This document shows, piece by piece, positions 8,725 through 15,552 of a stretch of DNA of 52,602 nt. The stretch comes from a virus: positions 1 through 52,602 of the IMG/VR virus record IMGVR_UViG_3300032246_000731; one strand, written 5' to 3'. How positions within the stretch are numbered: the stretch's first letter is position 1; each line of letters begins with the position of its first letter. The notes beneath the pieces were generated by a model. That model worked only from the letters and a program-made list of their open reading frames with translations, did no database searches and was not told where the DNA came from. The position numbers and the translations under genes are program-made.

Positions 8725-8770
8725 TGCAATTTTAGGCTTGCAAATACCTACTGTGCGGTTTATGGCCCGC
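8725..8770 (-). promoter_or_regulatory. tandem hairpins in the gp43 leader, candidate translational operator
   Basis: On the minus strand the leader forms a hairpin GCGG/CCGC with the 8-nt loop GCCATAAA (8770-8755), then a second with the 5-bp stem TGCAA/TTGCA and the 8-nt loop GCCTAAAA (8742-8725). The second ends just before the gp43 ribosome site. T4 gp43 binds a hairpin of 5 bp with an 8-nt loop over its own ribosome site. The geometry matches, the loop sequence does not. Function is inferred. Confidence 0.45.
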
Positions 8771-8792
8771 TGACCTTTCTTTGTACTACTTA

Positions 8793-9050
8793 TTAAATCT
8801 TTTTAGTAATATCTAAAATAGCTTCAATCTCTGCCCAATCTTCATTGTGAGCAGTCCAATCGCCTTTGTGTGCAATTTTAATTGCACGATTAATAACACT
8901 GGGTTTTACATTGAGTTCTTCTGCTACTGCCTTGACTGTATCTTTTAAGCCTTCTGATAAATCTTCAATTTCACGAAGAACAGTAGAGCCTTCGTTAATC
9001 AATCTTTCGAGTTTTGCCTTTTCTTCTGCACCGTATGAACGTCCTGACAT
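8793..9050 (-). CDS. dsbA: DsbA-like dsDNA-binding late-transcription protein
   Basis: The 85-aa protein resembles the DsbA family of T4-like phages (T4 DsbA is 89 aa), a small helical double-stranded-DNA-binding protein that helps late-promoter transcription. The central segment GLKDTVKAVAEELNVKPSVI and the following AIKIAHKGD helix fit the family. It is the first gene after a sigma70 promoter at 9071-9099 with the ribosome site AAGGAG. gp43 follows after an 80-base leader. Its presence agrees with the GATAAATA late promoters elsewhere in the window. Confidence 0.8.
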   Translation of the reverse strand: MSGRSYGAEEKAKLERLINEGSTVLREIEDLSEGLKDTVKAVAEELNVKPSVINRAIKIAHKGDWTAHNEDWAEIEAILDITKKI

Positions 9051-9070
9051 TAGTATCTCCTTAATAACTT

Positions 9071-9099
9071 ATTGTATACTAGTTATCTCGATAGATCAA
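9071..9099 (-). promoter_or_regulatory. sigma70-type early promoter for dsbA and gp43
   Basis: Minus strand: TTGATC (9099-9094), a 17-base spacer, then TACAAT (9076-9071). The dsbA ATG is at 9050. Each box differs from consensus by one or two bases, so it is weaker than the other early promoters in the window but has the same spacing. It probably drives dsbA, gp43 and the UGDH-like gene. Confidence 0.65.
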
Positions 9100-9112
9100 G
9101 TGTTTCGGTAAA

Positions 9113-11959
9113 TTATTGTAAATCGCCGGTGTAACCAGGATTAGCGTTGCTAAATTTCTCACGACCAGTCAAACTACTGCCGTTGTCGCGAGGCCCAGTT
9201 TTATCAACTTTTTGAGCACTGTCGCCGCCGACCGTAGCGGAGCCGATTAATTCTCTTACCTCATCTTCAAGTTGACGAGTTTCGAGATCATCCGGATACA
9301 TGGCCACAAGTTGTTTGAGTAATGCATCCAATACCGATCTTATCTGTGCTTCTGCACGTTTGCGTTCTTTTTCTTTTGGATCAACTTCTATTTTTTGGTC
9401 ACCGCCTCCACCGCCACCGCCGCCTTTCTTTGAAGGATCAGTAGTTGACCCATCATCGTCGGTAGTATTACCCAAATACCCCCAAGCGGCTAGTGCGGCT
9501 AATCCGCCCCACCATAAAGCACTCTTGCCATATTTGGTTAGCAGTCCACCTGCTTTGCCTAATGCGGCAGAAAGCTTTGGAAAACTTGTGGCTAATTTTT
9601 CTTTAATGCCTGTGACATACTTAGGATCATTTGCGGCACCTCCATGCGCATCGGCCTTTGGCGATGGTGCTGGTTCCACCTTTGCCGCTGGCTTTGGGGG
9701 TAAAGCTGATTGTGGTGCAGGCTTCCATCCAGTAGCTAAATCTTTTTGAACTTCTCGTTCCAGCGATTCAACATCTATTTTTGCATTTTTATTTTGCATT
9801 AAAGAGTTTAGCTTGCCAACTTCTTCGGGGCTTGCTTTGGTCACTACACTGTTAGGACCTTGATAGTACCACTCGCCATTTACGTGAGTAAATTGTTTGC
9901 CACCCATTTCCGCAGTATTTCCGTTAGCTACTCTAATCCATAGTTTACCGTCAGATCCAGTTGCGGGTATCCAACGTTCTCCGCTTTTAAGAACAATTTC
10001 AGTAGCGTCTTTACCAAATGTTTTTTCTAAAGCCAGTAGTGCAGTACGTTCTGCACTACGTATACCAAGTTTTTCTAACCCCATAGCTAAAAATTCTAGT
10101 GTTGCATTACCTTTACCTTCGTCTAAACTTAACATACGATTACGCAAATAAGTCATGCGTTCAACGTCAGTCATGCTACTATATAAAATGGATTCTGATA
10201 CAGCCGCCGGAGTAACACCTAATAGATTCGCTATTAGATCCCCTACTTTGTTAATATCATTACCTGTTTGTGCTTTAATTTTAGCTAGTGCTTCTTGAGG
10301 AGTCTTTGCGCCTAGCTTTTGCATCAATATATTACCAGTATCATCCCCAGCTGATGTTGCTACTGCCGGTGTTGCGGCTTTAACAGGTTGTGCCGCCAAC
10401 GCCGCCGCCGCTGGCGAGTTGGGCGCGGCTACTGCTACTGCTGATGGAGCAGACGCAATCGCGGCTGATTTCGCTATCGAAGGAGCAACTGCACTTGCAT
10501 CACTTGTAGCACTTGCGGCAACTGGAGTACTAGATACTTTAGCTGGTGTTGGTTTGATACCTGCAGGCAATGCGACACCGTGTTTCTTAGCTAGGTTAAC
10601 TAGTTCAGGAGTTAATTCTCCGTCTGCACCTACATTGGCCTTAGGATCTTTTAGTTTGATTGCATCTTGTACTGTTCTAATAGCTTTTTGCTTTCTTTGA
10701 ATTTCTTTAGCTTCAACATCGGCATTGTGCGGAGTTCTGTGATATTTGTCAAGGCCCATCTCTGCACCGGTAACAATCGCACCTTTAACAAGTTGTGCCG
10801 CTACTCCGCCAGGTCCTAATGGAATAGCCACTGCACCTGCAAGTTGTCCAATAGTGTATAATACTGGACTGTTTTTCTTAGCGGCTTCAGTTTTCTTTAG
10901 TTGTCTAACTAGTTCTTCACCGTAAGTAGTACCTTTATACTTTGATAACATATAGGCCACAGCATTATCTGCGTAACCAAGTGTAAATCCAGCCGCAAAT
11001 CCGCGACCTACATCGCTAAGATCCTGGCCAATGTCTTCGTTAATGCTATATTGTACTAGATTGTCATTGGAATCATAATATAAGAATATACCAGCAGTCT
11101 TATTTGTCTGACTGTTACTGATAATATAAATTTCTTCTCTTAACTGTTCACGACCTTCAGTCATGGTCTGTGCTCGTATGCCTTTAAGTTTACCAATAGC
11201 ATCACGAATTTGACTTATTAAAACATCGCGATATTTTCTATATTCTTCATACTTGTCGATCAATGCATGGACATCCTTTTCAACATCTGGATCACCTTTG
11301 AACGATTTTAATTTTTCAATATAAACTTTTAATTTTTTATGTTCGTCTCTTGAGATAGCTTCGGCTATCTTTTGGAATTCATATCCAAATGATTCTACAA
11401 GAGATTGTGCAAGGGTACCGCGTAGATTATTTTCTTGAATTGGGGTAGCATCTGCTTGCGTAACTGCTCGCTTACTTACTAATGCTTTATCGATAATTTC
11501 CATGGACTGGTCGATCATATCGTCAGTGTTAGAAACATAACCGCTAGCTGTCTTGGCACTAACTTCATCTTTGCCCATAAACCCTAATAATGCACTAGTT
11601 CTAGCGGCCGGCGGAATTAATCCGTGAGTTTCCATGCGCTCTACTTCTCGTTGATATGCGCCGAACCATGCCCACTGCCCGTTGTTATCTACCCATTTAC
11701 CGGTAACAGGATCAAACAATCCTGGATAATCGTTTTGTCTAGCCAAATTAGCCAGTGCTTGTTTACGTTCTTCAGTATCTTTAATAGAACGGGTTGCCAT
11801 GATTTCTTTATAATGCAAACGTTCCATTAGCTCAACATACGCTTCTTTTAAAAGTTGTAGTTCTTCTGTTAAAATCTTATCAACCGCAGATGTGCTTTCT
11901 AACAATACTTGCTTGTTATCGATAGTATCTAATTTTGTAAGTAATGCTTTTAAGTCCAT
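9113..11959 (-). CDS. large virion protein, probable ejected internal protein
   Basis: A 948-aa multi-part protein. The N-terminus (MDLKALLTKLDTIDNKQVLL) is followed by LES and LTEE sites that fit a prohead-protease pattern. Residues of roughly 315-400 hold GRGFAAGFTLGYADNAVAYM and a glycine-rich stretch GQLAGAVAIPLGPGGVAA, a pattern I associate with phage internal/ejection virion proteins. Next is an Ala/Pro-rich linker (about residues 470-540), a helical middle, a predicted membrane-like segment WWGGLAALAAWGYLG, a run of eight glycines, and a charged helical tail. No enzyme motif is seen. It is the last gene of the head-cargo run that starts near 18.7 kb. Ejection and membrane insertion are inferences from composition and context. 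Confidence 0.7.
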   Translation of the reverse strand: MDLKALLTKLDTIDNKQVLLESTSAVDKILTEELQLLKEAYVELMERLHYKEIMATRSIKDTEERKQALANLARQNDYPGLFDPVTGKWVDNNGQWAWFGAYQREVERMETHGLIPPAARTSALLGFMGKDEVSAKTASGYVSNTDDMIDQSMEIIDKALVSKRAVTQADATPIQENNLRGTLAQSLVESFGYEFQKIAEAISRDEHKKLKVYIEKLKSFKGDPDVEKDVHALIDKYEEYRKYRDVLISQIRDAIGKLKGIRAQTMTEGREQLREEIYIISNSQTNKTAGIFLYYDSNDNLVQYSINEDIGQDLSDVGRGFAAGFTLGYADNAVAYMLSKYKGTTYGEELVRQLKKTEAAKKNSPVLYTIGQLAGAVAIPLGPGGVAAQLVKGAIVTGAEMGLDKYHRTPHNADVEAKEIQRKQKAIRTVQDAIKLKDPKANVGADGELTPELVNLAKKHGVALPAGIKPTPAKVSSTPVAASATSDASAVAPSIAKSAAIASAPSAVAVAAPNSPAAAALAAQPVKAATPAVATSAGDDTGNILMQKLGAKTPQEALAKIKAQTGNDINKVGDLIANLLGVTPAAVSESILYSSMTDVERMTYLRNRMLSLDEGKGNATLEFLAMGLEKLGIRSAERTALLALEKTFGKDATEIVLKSGERWIPATGSDGKLWIRVANGNTAEMGGKQFTHVNGEWYYQGPNSVVTKASPEEVGKLNSLMQNKNAKIDVESLEREVQKDLATGWKPAPQSALPPKPAAKVEPAPSPKADAHGGAANDPKYVTGIKEKLATSFPKLSAALGKAGGLLTKYGKSALWWGGLAALAAWGYLGNTTDDDGSTTDPSKKGGGGGGGGDQKIEVDPKEKERKRAEAQIRSVLDALLKQLVAMYPDDLETRQLEDEVRELIGSATVGGDSAQKVDKTGPRDNGSSLTGREKFSNANPGYTGDLQ

Positions 11960-11960
11960 T

Positions 11961-12407
11961 TTACATTCCTGCCGATTTTAATGTACTGCGTAAGAACCAT
12001 GCGTGTTTGCGATGGGCATCTTGTCTATCAGCTATGAAGTTACTTAGCCCGTGTTCGCCAGCGGCTTCTGCTAAATCGAAAACAACTTTTAAAAACTTAG
12101 CAATTTTTTCACTGTCTGCTAACAGTTCAGCGAGCATTGCCTCTGGTGCTGGAACTTCATTACTTTCTTGGATCGCACTGTATTTTAAATATGAGCTGTT
12201 ACTTCCAAGTGCATATGAACCTAACTTACGAATATTTTCTGCAAATGCATCTCGGGCATTGTATACTTCTGTATAGATAGTATTTAATAATTCATGATAC
12301 TGTGGAAAGTTTGAACCTTCTATATTCCAATGAAATGATGATGCCTTAACATAGTAGATGTTTTCACTAGCAAAGGCTATCTTCATTGCTTTAATTAATT
12401 CTTCCAT
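11961..12407 (-). CDS. dps: Dps-family ferritin-like protein
   Basis: The 148-aa protein has the four-helix Dps/mini-ferritin pattern; Dps oxidises iron with peroxide, stores it in a 12-mer shell and shields DNA. The ferroxidase ligands are all present: His26 in FHWNIEG, His38 in YHELL, and Asp53 and Glu57 in RDAFAENIR. Their spacing (12, 15 and 4) is the same as H31, H43, D58 and E62 of Listeria Dps. The C-terminal helix HRKHAWFLRSTL also fits. The ATG overlaps the stop of the preceding virion-type gene (TAATG), so it is co-expressed with head/cargo genes. Packaging in the virion is possible but unproven. Alternative: a host-protective enzyme that acts late in infection. Confidence 0.88.
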   Translation of the reverse strand: MEELIKAMKIAFASENIYYVKASSFHWNIEGSNFPQYHELLNTIYTEVYNARDAFAENIRKLGSYALGSNSSYLKYSAIQESNEVPAPEAMLAELLADSEKIAKFLKVVFDLAEAAGEHGLSNFIADRQDAHRKHAWFLRSTLKSAGM

Positions 12408-13393
12408 TATTCTACTACCTTTACATCAGCGTAGCCTTGTTTGCGATACATATTTAATGCCATGTTAACTGCGTGTCCATAACCGTGAACTGTATTAATA
12501 GTGGCCATTCTATGACGAGGTTGACCAGATTCTAAATCAGTCATTGTGCATTTAATTTTAAACTGCTCTGGATCTGGACCATTATGATATTCGTCATCTT
12601 CTCTTGGAGGACGACCAAATCCTGTGCGACTTGAATCATAATCGCGTTGATAAGCATCGCGATGTCCGTAACGACTTTCTTGCATACCTTGCTCACTTTG
12701 CAAATAATCCCAAACTGTTACCAGATAATCTTCGGCAAGACTTATTTTTTCTTCACACCATTCTGGAAGATTATCATTATCGCCTAGCATATTACCTAAG
12801 CCTTTTACAGCTCGTAGAGTAGTAAGTAAACTATTTTTGACTGATCGACCTTCTTGATCGTACTCTGCTGGGTCTTGCGATTCTTTGGCCGCAATCTTTT
12901 TCTTCGCTGTTTCAATTCCTGCCTCGCGGCGCTTAATAGCGTTCTTTGCTAGGTCTTTGTATTCGCCTTTCTTAGCGTGTGGTTCGAGATCTTTAACTTG
13001 TGCTTCTGCTTTACCTTGATATGACTGTAGTGTTTCTTTACTTAATTCGTCAACACGGTTTTCTTTGGCAAGTACACGGTCTGCAATAATTCGAGCCTGT
13101 TCGCTGATAACTTCTTTCTTTTGGCTAGCTGTTTCAGCCATTTGTTTTTCTGCTTGACCATAATATTGATAAAGCATACTGGACATTGCGGCCTTTTTAA
13201 CTTCTTTAATTGGTTTTGGTTGTGCAACTACAGGCTCTGCATAATGTTGCATGGCCATTTGAACTGGCAATGCGACCTTATGTGGATTAGAACCTTCCGT
13301 TACAACTGACAAAAATTTCTTTATGTCGTTAGAACCTTCTACAGGCTTTGTAGAAGCCGTGTCCAATGCCTGTAGAATTTTCTTCATGTCCAT
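12407..13393 (-). CDS. virion-type helical protein with W-KI-A-YL domain
   Basis: A 328-aa charged, helical protein with no known enzymatic motif. The N-terminus MDMKKILQALDTAS resembles that of the 948-aa gene two genes downstream, and a VVTE-G site near residue 32 could be a protease site. A segment near residues 210-237 (LPEWCEEKISLAEDYLVTV) is clearly related to EGWVADKISKAAEDISTV in the neighbouring 407-aa protein, showing a shared small domain. The C-terminus has a CTMTDLESG/HRMATINTV region of unknown role. It is coupled to dps by TAATG. I infer an internal head or scaffold-type protein. Confidence 0.65.
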   Translation of the reverse strand: MDMKKILQALDTASTKPVEGSNDIKKFLSVVTEGSNPHKVALPVQMAMQHYAEPVVAQPKPIKEVKKAAMSSMLYQYYGQAEKQMAETASQKKEVISEQARIIADRVLAKENRVDELSKETLQSYQGKAEAQVKDLEPHAKKGEYKDLAKNAIKRREAGIETAKKKIAAKESQDPAEYDQEGRSVKNSLLTTLRAVKGLGNMLGDNDNLPEWCEEKISLAEDYLVTVWDYLQSEQGMQESRYGHRDAYQRDYDSSRTGFGRPPREDDEYHNGPDPEQFKIKCTMTDLESGQPRHRMATINTVHGYGHAVNMALNMYRKQGYADVKVVE

Positions 13394-13397
13394 TGGA

Positions 13398-14621
13398 TTA
13401 CCCCAATAGATGTCTAGTCAATTGCTTTATACGATCAAAGTCTGTAGATTCTTTAACAATGCCTACTTTCTTTTCTTCAGCTTTGCTAACTTTTTTACCT
13501 TCTTTCTCTTCAGCTTTAACTTCTGCTTTTTCTAACCAGGCTGGTTTCTTTCCTTTGCCTTTGCCTTCTAACATCTCTTGTGCGCGAGCGATTGCCGCAC
13601 GGATTTTTTTCTTGTCGCCGTATTGTAGTTGGTCAGCTGATTCTTCTAACTTACCAGCTTTAGCCATTTTAGCCTTAACAGCACCTGCTACACGTTCACC
13701 AGCCGCCTTACTTCCATATTCTTTAGCGGCCTTTTTAGCGACTGCTTTGAATCCTGTAGTCTTGCCGTTGTTGTGTTTACCTTCGTCAGCTTCTTTAACT
13801 TCTTTCTTGGCTGGAACTTTTTTGCTTTTTCCACATGCACATGGATCTTTCTTGCAAATTGGGCACTTCTTGCCTTCTGCCATGGCCTTACCTAAGTAAG
13901 TGCCTTCGGCTGTTTTCTTTTTAGCCATTGATTTTTTAATAGCAGTGTCTTTGTTTTGTTTATATTCTTCGTCATCCGGCTCATCGATGCCATCGTGGTC
14001 CATATCGCCTTTATCTTTAGCTTCGGCAACTTTATCACGGTTATCGAATTTTTCGTTGTCTTTCATGCCCCAAGTCTTGGCACTCTTTGGTGACATTTTT
14101 TGCGCTGGAGCTTTTTCTTTCTTCTCAGCGGCTGATTGTGCTTTGGCATGGCTCTTGATACCTTTACCTGATTTTTCGTCAGCATCGCCATCATCATGGT
14201 AGCTAGTATTCTTATGAACTACACCTGTACTAGTCTTAGTTAACTCGCCAGTACGTGTTTTCTTTGTATCGCCAACTTTCATTTCACCTTTTTCTTTAGT
14301 GTCGAAAGCGTTCTCGTCCATCTTTTCAGACTTGTCTTTGGCCGCCTTTTTCTTAAGTTCTTTAACTTTTTCTTTAGCTTCTGCAAGTTTGCTAGTTAGT
14401 ATAGCACGTTTGCCTTCGCTTAGGTTAGTACTTTCAGCAATCATTTGGCTGTAATCTTTGAACTGTTTTTCATAGTTCAAATACTGATATACCGTAGAAA
14501 TATCTTCTGCGGCTTTGCTAATCTTATCAGCAACCCAACCTTCTAGTTTTTGGTTTTCGTTGATTAATTTGAATAGTTTTGCACTTTGTTGTGCTGTTTT
14601 ATAAAGATCTTGTTTGGCCAT
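13398..14621 (-). CDS. lysine/glutamate-rich virion-type protein with zinc knuckle
   Basis: The 407-aa product is extremely rich in Lys, Glu and Ala and mostly helical or disordered, as are phage core and internal head proteins. The N-terminal region (LFKLINENQKLEGWVADKI) shares a domain with the next gene. Several (I/L)xE or similar sites recur (IAES, LSEG, LEES), which would suit prohead-protease processing. A CPICKKDPCACGK segment looks like a four-cysteine zinc knuckle. The C-terminus DFDRIKQLTRHLLG is conserved-looking. I choose ATG 14621 (MAKQDLYK) because it has GGAG and a GATAAATA late promoter directly upstream; the ATG at 14675 lies before that promoter. No function is known; scaffold or cargo is inferred. 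Confidence 0.7.
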   Translation of the reverse strand: MAKQDLYKTAQQSAKLFKLINENQKLEGWVADKISKAAEDISTVYQYLNYEKQFKDYSQMIAESTNLSEGKRAILTSKLAEAKEKVKELKKKAAKDKSEKMDENAFDTKEKGEMKVGDTKKTRTGELTKTSTGVVHKNTSYHDDGDADEKSGKGIKSHAKAQSAAEKKEKAPAQKMSPKSAKTWGMKDNEKFDNRDKVAEAKDKGDMDHDGIDEPDDEEYKQNKDTAIKKSMAKKKTAEGTYLGKAMAEGKKCPICKKDPCACGKSKKVPAKKEVKEADEGKHNNGKTTGFKAVAKKAAKEYGSKAAGERVAGAVKAKMAKAGKLEESADQLQYGDKKKIRAAIARAQEMLEGKGKGKKPAWLEKAEVKAEEKEGKKVSKAEEKKVGIVKESTDFDRIKQLTRHLLG

Positions 14622-14643
14622 GTGGGACTCCGTTAACTTGTAA

Positions 14644-14651
14644 TATTTATC
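14644..14651 (-). promoter_or_regulatory. late promoter, GATAAATA
   Basis: GATAAATA on the minus strand lies 23 bases before the chosen ATG at 14621. T4 late promoters are TATAAATA. It overlaps the last codons of the small gene that ends at 14647, so late transcription can start inside the run. Confidence 0.6.
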
Positions 14652-14907
14652 TTTTGATGGCTGAGCCGCCACCAAAGATATTGCCCTTCATATCGAGGGC
14701 ATTTTTAGCTGTACCGTTTTTATTCTTTTTCTGGACTATTTTAGGAGGTTTAGGAGCCTTTGTACCAGATTTTCCTGGACTTCCTGTATAACTTTTTTTA
14801 CCGCGTTTTTTACCGATAGCAAGGTGCGGACTTACAACCGTGCCTATATTAGCCGCACTAGTAGCGCCTGCTGTAGCAGTTTCCGATATGATTTCACGTA
14901 ATCTCAT
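14647..14907 (-). CDS. small basic protein with capsid-targeting-like N-terminus
   Basis: An 86-aa protein that starts MRLREIISETATAGATSAAN and continues as a Gly/Lys/Pro-rich basic tail. The first ten residues resemble T4 internal-protein targeting peptides, with a predicted cut after IISE. The mature part would be about 77 residues, unstructured and positively charged, suited to binding DNA inside a head. The ATG overlaps the stop of the upstream gene by 4 bases. I do not know a family name. The targeting reading is inference. Confidence 0.65.
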   Translation of the reverse strand: MRLREIISETATAGATSAANIGTVVSPHLAIGKKRGKKSYTGSPGKSGTKAPKPPKIVQKKNKNGTAKNALDMKGNIFGGGSAIKR

Positions 14908-15257
14908 ACTCCGTACTTGTTCCTTTTAATTTTTGCAACTGGGCTAGTAACATCTGTATCAGCATATTCTTCGCTTGGTCCTTTTGGAACAACTACTGTT
15001 CCTTTAATACCAAGTGCAGATTCGGCATCTTTAATCTGTTGTTCTTCGACCGAATTTCCAATCCAAACAGTTGGATTATCACGTGCAGGCCCTTCAGCAG
15101 GAGTGTGTTTACCACCTGCAATCGCAATGCCTAGACGATACATATCGTAATAAGTACCTATCTGGTCATATCTTTTAGCAAAAGGCCCTGATAGTTGAAT
15201 ACCTTTACGTAAAGGTTTATCAGCGTTTGCTTCGTTTAAAAATTCTTTTGCTCTCAT
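14904..15257 (-). CDS. capsid-targeting-like peptide plus YR-GIA domain
   Basis: This 117-aa protein opens with MRAKEFLNEA, nearly the same pattern as the T4 IPI targeting peptide MKTYQEFIAEA, with a likely prohead-protease cut after LNE. The rest is one small domain containing YRLGIAIAG and ending SPVAKIKRNKYGV. The same domain and end (YRFGIALAP, SPVAGVKRNKYGI) form the C-terminus of the adenylyltransferase-like gene upstream, so the two share a module. Function is unknown. The arrangement suggests the module is a head-cargo domain. It overlaps the next gene by 4 bases. Confidence 0.7.
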   Translation of the reverse strand: MRAKEFLNEANADKPLRKGIQLSGPFAKRYDQIGTYYDMYRLGIAIAGGKHTPAEGPARDNPTVWIGNSVEEQQIKDAESALGIKGTVVVPKGPSEEYADTDVTSPVAKIKRNKYGV

Positions 15258-15258
15258 T

Positions 15259-15552
15259 TTATTTTCCTACTGGTTTTTCACCAGTCATGTAAGGCAAACT
15301 AAACCATAATTTAAACCACTCTGGAGTTCCTGGTTTAATATTATTTTGTTTCATTAATTCGCCTTTATTGCTACCAGTTACACTAATGTTGCTACCTTGA
15401 TTAGCACGATATTCGTGCAGTCTTGCTTGTCCGCCTAATCCGCCCATACCTGATAGTATTTTTAACTCTTGGACAGGATCGTCAGGTGCAAGGTAGCAGT
15501 CTTCCGGACTATCTTGATTTAAATCTTGGCTAGTAATTCTATATTGTTTCAT
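15259..15552 (-). CDS. conserved phage hypothetical protein
   Basis: A 97-aa soluble protein beginning MKQYRITSQDLNQDSPEDCY and ending PEWFKLWFSLPYMTGEKPVG. The aromatic C-terminal segment is reminiscent of small proteins I have seen next to virion genes in marine T4-like phages, but I cannot name a function. It overlaps the adenylyltransferase-like gene by 4 bases and has no targeting-like N-terminus, unlike its neighbours. It may be a structural or assembly factor for the cargo set; that is position only. Confidence 0.6.
   Translation of the reverse strand: MKQYRITSQDLNQDSPEDCYLAPDDPVQELKILSGMGGLGGQARLHEYRANQGSNISVTGSNKGELMKQNNIKPGTPEWFKLWFSLPYMTGEKPVGK

Noticed and set aside
8713-8792. 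Short open frame (about 26 codons, STKKGQRAINRTVGICK) between dsbA and gp43
   Set aside because: No ATG, GTG or TTG start and no ribosome site; the bases are better explained as the structured gp43 leader.
14622-14675. Longer start (MVAAQPSKDKYYKLTES) for the Lys/Glu-rich virion-type protein
   Set aside because: The LTE-S inside it looks like a targeting site, but the ATG is upstream of the late promoter at 14644-14651 and lacks a ribosome site; MAKQDLYK at 14621 has both.
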